Below are positions 24,589-31,126 of a DNA stretch of 64,000 bases, in pieces. Each line of letters opens with the position of its first letter. Position 1 is the stretch's first letter. The stretch covers positions 310,001 to 374,000 of the forward strand of contig NZ_JADQDM010000001.1 in the NCBI RefSeq assembly GCF_015694525.1, in the 5' to 3' direction. The translations under genes and the position numbers were made by a program. The notes beneath the pieces are model-generated. The model had not been told where the DNA came from and did not search any database. It worked only from the letters and a program-made list of their open reading frames with translations. The DNA comes from Hymenobacter ruricola (GTDB lineage Bacteria > Bacteroidota > Bacteroidia > Cytophagales > Hymenobacteraceae).

Positions 24589-26082
24589 ATGCTCTTAGTT
24601 GAAATTGTATTGGTGCTGGCGCTGGTCGTCTGGCAGGGCGTGGTGTTCTGGCGCAACCGCCAGCTCACCGCGCGGGTGGGAGCGATGTACCCGGCCGCCG
24701 GGGCAGTGGCGGTGCAGCCCATCCCGTTTACGGCCGCCAATCCGGACCGGAATTTTGACGTGCAGTACGACGCGCTGATGACGCGCAACGCCTCGCCGGA
24801 ATTCAACCAAATCATCACCGATACCAACGAATACCTGCTCAACAACCGCGGCGCCGCGGCCGATTTTGGCATCCTGAAGGACATCTCCGAGCGCCACGCC
24901 GAAGCGCTGGACGAGGAGATTCAGGCGCAGATTTCGACGCCGCTGTACCTGGGCTTGCTGGGCACTTTCACGGGGGCCATTCTGGGCTTGGTGTCGCTGG
25001 TGGGCAACCCCTTTGCCGAGGCCGCGGCGGACCCGGCCAAGGACACCTCGTTCAGCAACGGCGACGTGCAGCACTTCCTCGGCGGCGTGCTCATCGCCAT
25101 GATTGGCAGCTTGTTTGGCCTGGCCTTCACGCTGGCCGGCAACCAGCTGCTGAAGCAGGCCCGCGCCGGGCGCGACCGCAACAAAAACGCCTACTACACC
25201 TTCCTGCAAAAGGCCCTGCTGCCCAAGCTGAACTCCGACATGCAGGCCGGCATGGCCAATCTGAAATCGGTGCTGGACACGTTCAACGCGGAGTTCTTCA
25301 GCCAGATTCAGAACGACTTTTTCAGCAAAATCCACGAGTTTACGCCGCTCATTGCCAGCATCACGGACAACGTGAGCGTGCAAAAACGCTTCCTGGAGCA
25401 GTTGGAGAAAATCGGCTATTCGGAGCTGGCCAATGCCACCATCAAGGTGTTTGATAGGGTGGACGAAAGCGCCCAGACTTTCGAAAAATTTCTGGGCTAC
25501 CAGCAGGCCCTGAACAACACCGTGACCCACGGCGCCGAAGTGGCGCAGGTGATTACCGCGCTGCTCAACCGCCTCACGGCCCTGGAGCAGGGCTTGGCCA
25601 GCGTGCCGCAGTACCTGCAGCAGCACGACGATGCTCTACGCCAGCAGGTGGCCTTCTTCAGCCAGCACGGCAAGCTGCTGGCCGACCTCGGCGCCCAAAT
25701 CCGCCAGGGCGTGAGCGAGGGCGTGCACCGCATGGACGTGGAGCTCGACGGCCGCCTGCTGGAGCTGCAAAAGGAAGCGACCGAGGCCCATGAGCAGTGG
25801 CAGCGTCACTTCCGCGAGCTCAACCAGAACAACGTCTACCAGAAAATCACCGAGTACCTCAACCCCTTCACCCAACTGCCAGTGCAGCAGCAGCAGCTCA
25901 ACAGCCTGCAGGAGCGCCAGGCCTCGGTGCTGGCCCAAGCCATGCAGCGCATGGAAGCCCGCCTGCAAGCCGACTCGCAGCTGCAGCAGGCGCTCTTGCA
26001 GCAAGTAGACCGGACTAACAAGGTGCTGGAAGAAATTACCCGGCCCAACTGGTTTCAGCGGAATATTTTGGGCAAGAAGTAG
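24589..26082 (+). CDS. MotA/TolQ/ExbB-type channel protein with long coiled-coil tail (ZorA-like architecture)
   Basis: 497 residues. TM1 is at 2-22 and a loop follows with YLLNNRGAAADFGILKDI. TM2 (118-139, STPLYLGLLGTFTGAILGLV) and TM3 (163-184, FLGGVLIAMIGSLFGLAFTL) carry the MotA/TolQ-type proton-channel signature, with Gly/Thr-rich packing faces. From about 190 to the end the protein is almost all helical and Gln/Leu-rich, ending NWFQRNILGKK. That is a long cytosolic tail as in ZorA-type motor proteins rather than flagellar MotA. The MotB/OmpA-like partner follows. Expected to form a proton-driven inner-membrane stator acting on the cytosolic tubulin/actin components; that coupling is inference. 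Confidence 0.85.
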   Translation: MLLVEIVLVLALVVWQGVVFWRNRQLTARVGAMYPAAGAVAVQPIPFTAANPDRNFDVQYDALMTRNASPEFNQIITDTNEYLLNNRGAAADFGILKDISERHAEALDEEIQAQISTPLYLGLLGTFTGAILGLVSLVGNPFAEAAADPAKDTSFSNGDVQHFLGGVLIAMIGSLFGLAFTLAGNQLLKQARAGRDRNKNAYYTFLQKALLPKLNSDMQAGMANLKSVLDTFNAEFFSQIQNDFFSKIHEFTPLIASITDNVSVQKRFLEQLEKIGYSELANATIKVFDRVDESAQTFEKFLGYQQALNNTVTHGAEVAQVITALLNRLTALEQGLASVPQYLQQHDDALRQQVAFFSQHGKLLADLGAQIRQGVSEGVHRMDVELDGRLLELQKEATEAHEQWQRHFRELNQNNVYQKITEYLNPFTQLPVQQQQLNSLQERQASVLAQAMQRMEARLQADSQLQQALLQQVDRTNKVLEEITRPNWFQRNILGKK

Positions 26083-26165
26083 CGCGAACTTTGTAGTTCG
26101 CGTTCCCGCGCCGTTAACAGTTGTTCGAGCATCGTTTGGGGACGCGAACTACAAAGTTCGCGCTA
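26080..26165. repeat. Nested palindromic repeat, family D
   Basis: Arms 26080-26103 and 26142-26165 (TAGCGCGAACTTTG core). Each arm is itself a smaller palindrome (CGCGAAC with GTTCGCG). The element begins at the stop codon of the MotA-like gene. Sister copies lie at 48507 and 53091. Confidence 0.9.
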
Positions 26166-26200
26166 CTAATCAGCCACCATAAGCCTCAATCTCCTCACCC

Positions 26201-26860
26201 ATGAAAGAAAGCAAGGACTTCTTCTGGCCCAGCTACGTGGACCTCATGACGGCCTTGTTCCTGACCATGCTGGTGCTGTTTGTGCTCAGCTACAAGCTGT
26301 TTAAAGACAAGCAGCGCGACAACGACAAGCTCATCTACGACCTCAAGGTGCAGGTGGCGGAGAAGCGCAAGCTCGACGAGATAAAAGCGGCTCTGAAGCG
26401 CTTAGAAAGCAATTATTTCATCTACAACGAGCGCTATAAGCGCTACGAGCTCAACTTCCCCGTCACGTTCTCGCCCCAAAGCGCGGTGCTGCCCGCCGAG
26501 GCGCAGGCCCCGCTGGTGAAGGCCGGCCGCTTTTTGCTGAGCCAGATGCAGGCCATCAAGAACGACGACAACGTGCAGTACCTCATTGTGGTGGAAGGCC
26601 GCGCCGCTAAAGACCTGCGCTACCCCGCCAACGACCCGCACAACGCCGACGGCCCCGGCGTGCGCCAGCTCAGCTACAACCGCGCCCTGGCCGTGATTCG
26701 GCTGTGGGAGCAGGCCGGCCTGCGCTTCCCCGCCAACCTGGAGGTGGTGGCGGCGGGCAGCGGCTTCCGCGGGGCCGGGCGCTACACGGGCAGCCAGGAG
26801 GCGCTGAACAAGCGGTTTATCATCCAGGTGCAGCCTAAGATTGGCTCGATTGGAAAGTAA
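26201..26860 (+). CDS. MotB/OmpA-type stator partner (ZorB-like)
   Basis: 219 residues. A single N-terminal transmembrane helix (YVDLMTALFLTMLVLFVLSY) carries Asp14 at the position of the proton-binding Asp of MotB/ExbD/ZorB. A helical stalk (about 35-70) leads to an OmpA/MotB-like domain: FPVTFSPQSAVLPAEAQAPL, YLIVVEGRAAKDLRYPAND, and QLSYNRALAVIRLWEQAG, the peptidoglycan-contact helix. Gene order MotA-like then MotB-like is conserved for such stators. It closes the operon and is followed by a terminator-bearing repeat. Periplasmic anchoring to peptidoglycan is expected from the domain. Confidence 0.85.
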   Translation: MKESKDFFWPSYVDLMTALFLTMLVLFVLSYKLFKDKQRDNDKLIYDLKVQVAEKRKLDEIKAALKRLESNYFIYNERYKRYELNFPVTFSPQSAVLPAEAQAPLVKAGRFLLSQMQAIKNDDNVQYLIVVEGRAAKDLRYPANDPHNADGPGVRQLSYNRALAVIRLWEQAGLRFPANLEVVAAGSGFRGAGRYTGSQEALNKRFIIQVQPKIGSIGK

Positions 26861-26871
26861 GCGGGCGGGGG

Positions 26872-27042
26872 CGGCTCTGTCATTGCGAGCGTAGCGCAGC
26901 AATCCGTCCTGCCAACACCAGCCCAGTTCTTTTACCAAAAAGCCCCGGCACCGCAATGGCGCCGGGGCTTTCTGTCTTAATTAGGACTTAGGAGTCGCTG
27001 AAAACAGGACGGATTGCCGCGCTGCGCTCGCAATGACAGAGC
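26872..27042. repeat. Palindromic repeat, family C, between convergent genes
   Basis: Arms about 26872-26911 and 27005-27042 (CTGTCATTGCGAGCG core) enclose a terminator hairpin (26939-26971). Confidence 0.88.
26939..26971. terminator. Hairpin terminator
   Basis: AAAGCCCCGGC pairs with GCCGGGGCTTT across a short loop, with A and T tracts on the two sides. It sits between the end of the motor operon and the end of fba, so it can serve both. Confidence 0.8.
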
Positions 27043-27054
27043 CGCGCCCGGCGC

Positions 27055-28140
27055 CTAGTACCGGCGGTTTACGCAGTTCAGGTCTTCAAAGGCTTCTTTC
27101 AGGCGCGCCACGAAGGTTTCTTCGCCTTTGCGCAGCCACACGCGCGGGTCGTAGTACTTCTTGTTGGGCGAGTCGGCGCCGGTAGGGTTGCCGATTTGGC
27201 CCTGCAGGAAGCCTTCGTTTTTCACGTAGTTGTCCTTGATGCCCTGCCAGAACGCCCACTGCAGGTCGGTGTCGAGGTTCATCTTGATGGCGCCGTAGCT
27301 GATGGCCTCGCGGATTTCCTCGCGGCTGGAGCCCGAGCCGCCGTGGAACACGAAGCTGATGGGCAACTGCTCCTCAATGTTGTGCTTCTGGCGCAGGAAT
27401 TCCTGCGAGTTGTGCAGAATCTTGGGCTGCAGCTTCACGTTGCCGGGCTTGTACACGCCGTGCACGTTGCCAAAAGCGGCCGCAATGGTGAAGCGCGGGC
27501 TGATTTCGCTCAGCTGCTCGTAGGCGAAGGCCACTTCCTCGGGCTGGGTGTAGAGCTTTGAGGAGTCCACGTCGGAGTTGTCCACGCCGTCTTCCTCGCC
27601 GCCGGTCACGCCGAGCTCGATTTCCAGCGTCATGCCGATTTTGGCCATGCGCTCCAGGTAGCGCTTGCAGATTTCGATGTTTTCTTCAATCGGCTCTTCC
27701 GACAAATCCAGCATGTGCGAGCTGTAGAGCGGCTGGCCGTACTGCTGGTAGTATTTCTCACCAGCGTCGAGCAGGCCGTCAATCCAGGGCAGGAGCTTTT
27801 TGGCGGCGTGGTCGGTGTGCAGCACCACGGGCACGTCGTAGAGGGCGGCCATCAGGTGCACGTGCTGGGCGCCCGAAATGGCGCCGGCGATGCTGGCCTG
27901 CTGCTTGTCGTTGGGCAACGACTTGCCGGCGTAGAACTGCGCGCCGCCGTTCGAGAACTGAATCATGACGGGCGAATTCACCGCCTTGGCGGTTTCGAGC
28001 ACGCCGTTCACGGTGTTGGTGCCGGTCACGTTCACGGCGGGCAGGGCGTAGGCGTGGGCCTTGGCGTGGGTAAAAAGCGCCTGCACTTCGTCGCCGTGCA
28101 GCACGCCGGCCCGCAGGCCGGTAAGGGTTTGGTCAGCCAT
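27055..28140 (-). CDS. fbaA: Class II fructose-bisphosphate aldolase
   Basis: 361 residues from ATG 28140 (MADQTLTGLRAGVLHGDEV); the longer frame to 28356 is not needed. It cleaves fructose-1,6-bisphosphate in glycolysis using Zn. Metal and substrate motifs include VVLHTDHAAKKLLPWIDG, LEIELGVTGGEEDG, AFGNVHGVYKPGNV and SFVFHGGSGSSREEI. Length and sequence fit the E. coli FbaA subgroup (IIA). Monocistronic on the minus strand. The 223-bp upstream stretch (28141-28363) holds its promoter and the terminator of the preceding gene. Confidence 0.95.
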   Translation of the reverse strand: MADQTLTGLRAGVLHGDEVQALFTHAKAHAYALPAVNVTGTNTVNGVLETAKAVNSPVMIQFSNGGAQFYAGKSLPNDKQQASIAGAISGAQHVHLMAALYDVPVVLHTDHAAKKLLPWIDGLLDAGEKYYQQYGQPLYSSHMLDLSEEPIEENIEICKRYLERMAKIGMTLEIELGVTGGEEDGVDNSDVDSSKLYTQPEEVAFAYEQLSEISPRFTIAAAFGNVHGVYKPGNVKLQPKILHNSQEFLRQKHNIEEQLPISFVFHGGSGSSREEIREAISYGAIKMNLDTDLQWAFWQGIKDNYVKNEGFLQGQIGNPTGADSPNKKYYDPRVWLRKGEETFVARLKEAFEDLNCVNRRY

Positions 28141-28301
28141 AAAATGGTTTTGATGCGGCGGGGCCGCGGTGGGAAGAGCAAAAGGAACAACGGGGACACC
28201 GCAGCGGCGTCCCGGGCAACAAAGTACGCTCGGGGCGGCGGAACCTAAAAGCGGCGCGCGGCCGCTTGGGGCACCAGGCCCCAGAATCGACGGCTGCGCA
28301 A

Positions 28302-28336
28302 CAAAAAGAGGCCGACCGTTGCAGCGGCCGGCCTCG
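28302..28336 (-). terminator. Terminator of the T9SS-tail gene
   Basis: On the minus strand a GAGGCCGGCCG/CGGTCGGCCTC stem is followed by TTTTTG, about 28 bp after the stop at 28364. Confidence 0.75.
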
Positions 28337-28363
28337 GGGGCTGTGCTCTCACGCACCCCAAAT

Positions 28364-28771
28364 CTATTCGGCCGTCATCAGCTTGCGCTGGCGGAACACG
28401 CCGTGGCGGTTCGTCACTTCGAGCTGGTAGGCGTAGTCGCCGGCGGCCAGGCCCAGGCCCACCAGGTTGAGCTTGATGCTTTGGGTGCCCGCGCCGCGGC
28501 CCTTGCGCACCACGCCGGCCACCTTGCGGCCCAGCATGTCGAAGAGGTCGAGGCGCACATCGGCGGCGGTGGCCAGGGTGAAGGGCACCGTGGTTTCGCC
28601 CACGAAGGGGTTGGGGTAATTCTGGTCGAGAATGAACTGGCCGCCGGTTTCGTGCGCCGAGTGGCGCAGGGCCAGCCGTTCGGTGTCGCTGATGGGGACA
28701 TCGGGCGAAACGGCGCAGCCGCTGCCGACGGCGGCCTGGTTAGCGTAAAAATCGTGCAAAAAATCAGGCAT
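28364..28771 (-). CDS. Short protein with T9SS type A C-terminal sorting domain, no visible signal peptide
   Basis: 135 residues from ATG 28771 (MPDFLHDFYANQAAVGSG). Residues about 52-135 are a textbook T9SS type A CTD (ILDQNYPNPFVGETTVPFTL, VRLDLFDMLGRKVAGVV, GLAAGDYAYQLEV, ending RQRKLMTAE). Proteins with this tail are exported through Sec and then the type IX machine, yet neither this start nor the upstream ATG at 28864 gives a convincing signal peptide. It may be the remnant of a larger cargo whose front was lost; the AT-rich stretch 28772-28890 would be the scar. Terminator at 28302. Confidence 0.65.
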   Translation of the reverse strand: MPDFLHDFYANQAAVGSGCAVSPDVPISDTERLALRHSAHETGGQFILDQNYPNPFVGETTVPFTLATAADVRLDLFDMLGRKVAGVVRKGRGAGTQSIKLNLVGLGLAAGDYAYQLEVTNRHGVFRQRKLMTAE

Positions 28772-29136
28772 AAGCCAGGCAGCAAAAGGGGGTAAGCCAG
28801 TCAGTTTGTTTTCAAAGCGTAAGTTAACCACGCCTTTACTGACAAGCAAATATTCAAAAACCACAGTGAATAGCCAAGCCCTAATCGATGACTGAGGTTA
28901 AAATGACGTTAAAATGGCCAAATGTTTCCATCAATGCCGGAGACAACGACGGGCCCCGCCGGAAATTGCCCGGAAGCCGAACTTGTCCCTGGGTGCCCGG
29001 TGGTCGGCGAAGAAGGCCCGTTGGCCGATTAAGGACCGGGCCCGCGAACGGGAAACGGACTTTTGGGGTCATTGGCCCGACGGCGCCCGGCTGGGCTGGC
29101 GCGCCGGCCGATGTTTCATTTATCCCCCCATTTCCG

Positions 29137-29271
29137 ATGTCCCGTTTTGAAGAAGATGAGGTAGATGCCCAGCTCCGCGCGGTGCTGAAGGCCGACGAAT
29201 ACGCCCGCCTGCAAGCCAAGCGCGCCGCCCGGCAACGGGCGAACAGGCCCGGCCGCCGGCCCAAGAATTAA
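29137..29271 (+). CDS. Small basic hypothetical protein
   Basis: 44 residues from ATG 29137: an acidic start (MSRFEEDEVDAQLRAVLKAD) followed by an Arg/Lys-rich tail (AKRAARQRANRPGRRPKN). The frame is open back to 28888, but the upstream part has no typical codon bias. It ends 8 bp from the convergent TPR gene. Its reality rests on length, charge pattern and position alone. Confidence 0.4.
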   Translation: MSRFEEDEVDAQLRAVLKADEYARLQAKRAARQRANRPGRRPKN

Positions 29272-29279
29272 GGATTGCG

Positions 29280-29888
29280 CTACAGCCGCTTGAGGCCGGC
29301 GGTGGCCGCCGCGTCGCCGGGCCGGATGAGCAGGGCCTTGGTGTAGAGGGCGCGGGCTTCGGCTTTTTTGCCGAGGTTGAGGTAGGCCCAGGCCAGCGAG
29401 ATGTTGGAGTCGTAGTCGAAGGGGTAGAGGTTGACCACGCGCTCGAAGTAGCGGGCGGCGGGGCCGTAGGCTTTGCGGTTGAGGTAGATGACGCCGGCCC
29501 AGTAGTTGGCCTGGGTGTTTTGGGGGTCTACTTTCAGCACGTCGGTGTAGAGGCCAAGCATTTTCTCAACCTGCCCCAGCGCGTTCAGCGGCTTGATGAG
29601 GCCGAACTTGGGCTCGATGGCGTAGGGGCGCTGCTCCACGGCTTTCTGGTAGTGAGCGGCGGCGGCGGTGTAGTTTTTGGCCAGGAAATAGAGCCAGCCC
29701 AGGCGCAGGTTCTGCTCGTAGGTGCCCGTGTAAATGGCCTTGAGGGGCGCGATGGCGTCGGCGTAGTCGGCCTTGGCTTCGGCGGCGTAGCTGCTGGCGA
29801 AGGCCGCCGCCTGGTCCTGGGCACGGGCCGCGGCCGGGGCCACGCAGGCCAGCGCGGCGGCGGAAAAGGTCAGCTTTACCAGGTCCAT
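29280..29888 (-). CDS. Exported TPR-repeat protein
   Basis: 202 residues. A signal peptide (LTFSAAALACVAPAAARAQ) precedes four to five tetratricopeptide repeats (NLRLGWLYFLAKNYTAAAAH, YAIEPKFGLIKPLNALGQV, ANYWAGVIYLNRKAYGPAAR, NISLAWAYLNLGKKAEARAL). Periplasmic protein-protein interaction scaffold. The start overlaps the end of the upstream TPR/barrel gene by 13 bp, so the two are translated together; they probably work as a pair at the outer membrane. It is the last gene of the minus-strand set that begins at 36804. Confidence 0.85.
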   Translation of the reverse strand: MDLVKLTFSAAALACVAPAAARAQDQAAAFASSYAAEAKADYADAIAPLKAIYTGTYEQNLRLGWLYFLAKNYTAAAAHYQKAVEQRPYAIEPKFGLIKPLNALGQVEKMLGLYTDVLKVDPQNTQANYWAGVIYLNRKAYGPAARYFERVVNLYPFDYDSNISLAWAYLNLGKKAEARALYTKALLIRPGDAAATAGLKRL

Positions 29889-31126
29889 GCGAGGGCGGTG
29901 CTAAGGGAGTGCAAGGAATAAAAGCGGCCGTCGATGCTGTCGCGGCGGCGCTCGGCGCCGTAGCTCAGGCGCAGCGACAGCGGGCGGCTCAGCAAAATAA
30001 GCAGGTTGGCGCCGCCGCGCTCGCGCACGGGGTCGAGGAGGTTGTAGACGTAGGTGCCGTCGAGTTCGGCCAGCGCGGGCGTCAGCCCCGTGCCGGCGTA
30101 GGCTTCGAGCCAGAGCTGGCGGCGCAGCCGGCCGCCGGCGCCCAGCACGCCGTGCGGGTAGCTGCGGCCGCCCGAGCGCAGCACGCTGGCCCGCCCGAAG
30201 CCGTAGAGGCGCAGGTTGCCCAGCGGGTAGGCGGTCAGGCGCAGGTCGGCTTGCAGGCGGGCGGTGTCGGTGAGGGTGCCGGCGAACACGCCGGCCTGCA
30301 CCGTCCAGTGGGGGCGGGCGTAGGCCAGGGCGGCGTAGCCGAGGTCGTCAGCGCGGTTGGTGAGCAGGCCCAGGTCGCTGCTGAGGTGGTTGTAGCCGAG
30401 CAGCGCGCGCCAGCGCGGGGCCAGCTGCGCGCCCAGCAGGGCGTGGTACTGCCCCTGGCGGAGCGGGTACCGGCGGCCGGCGCCGGGCCGGCGGCGGTCG
30501 GGCAGCTCCACGGTCTGGCCGAAGTAGCTCACGTTTTGGTTGAGGCTGACGCGGGCGCTGAGCCGGCTGCTGACGTCGAGCCGGCAGTAGCCGGCGTCGC
30601 CCCGGTGCGGGTTCTCGGCCCGCTGGCCGCTGGCTTCCACTTCCGCCTGGGTGAGGGCCTGGAAGGGCAGCAGGTGCAGGGGGCGGCGCAGGGAGTCGGG
30701 CAGGCGGGCGGCCAGCAGCGCGGCGGGGCCGCCCTGGTTGAGGCCGAGGTAGGCGAGGGCCAGGCCGTAGCGGGCGGCGGTGTCGAGCGGGTTTTCGCGC
30801 AGGGCGCGGCCGTAGTGGCGCAGGGCCAGGGCGGGCTTTTCGCGGGCCAGGGCGGCCTGGCCCAGCCGGCGGCGCAGGGCGGGGTAATCGGTGCCCAGGC
30901 GCAGGGCGGCGCGGCCCACCGAGTCCAATTCGGCCCAGCGGTACTCAGCGGCCAAGGTTTGGGTGAGGCTGTCGGCGTAGTGGAAGTCGGTCAGCTGCTG
31001 GCTTTGCGCGCGCAGCAGGCCGAGGCCGCAGCAACCCAGTAGCAGCGCCAGCCGCCACCAGCCGCGGGTGCCCCATTGCCAACGCGGCGGCCTGCTCTCC
31101 GCGAAAAAGTCCATTCCCCGCCTCAT
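29876..31126 (-). CDS. TPR plus outer-membrane beta-barrel protein
   Basis: 416 residues. Signal-like hydrophobic segment (WRLALLLGCCGLGLLRAQS), then a few TPR-like helices up to about residue 155 (ALRHYGRALRENPLDTAARY). The second half has alternating aromatic beta strands ([52 protein letters not shown]) ending in STALAWTW. That is a barrel with a terminal aromatic residue. The ATG overlaps the stop of the urea-transporter/M23 gene as ATGA, arguing for this start and for coupling. Likely an outer-membrane partner of the exported TPR protein downstream. Cargo unknown. Confidence 0.75.
   Translation of the reverse strand: MRRGMDFFAESRPPRWQWGTRGWWRLALLLGCCGLGLLRAQSQQLTDFHYADSLTQTLAAEYRWAELDSVGRAALRLGTDYPALRRRLGQAALAREKPALALRHYGRALRENPLDTAARYGLALAYLGLNQGGPAALLAARLPDSLRRPLHLLPFQALTQAEVEASGQRAENPHRGDAGYCRLDVSSRLSARVSLNQNVSYFGQTVELPDRRRPGAGRRYPLRQGQYHALLGAQLAPRWRALLGYNHLSSDLGLLTNRADDLGYAALAYARPHWTVQAGVFAGTLTDTARLQADLRLTAYPLGNLRLYGFGRASVLRSGGRSYPHGVLGAGGRLRRQLWLEAYAGTGLTPALAELDGTYVYNLLDPVRERGGANLLILLSRPLSLRLSYGAERRRDSIDGRFYSLHSLSTALAWTW

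Noticed and set aside
24589-26860. Calling the MotA/MotB-like pair a Zorya defence system
   Set aside because: Architecture is similar but no zorC, zorD or zorE-type gene is present; the neighbours are tubulin-like and actin-like.
28888-29136. Extension of the small 44-residue gene to 28888
   Set aside because: Arg/Pro/Gly-rich stretch with no typical codon use; the short ATG start at 29137 is simpler.
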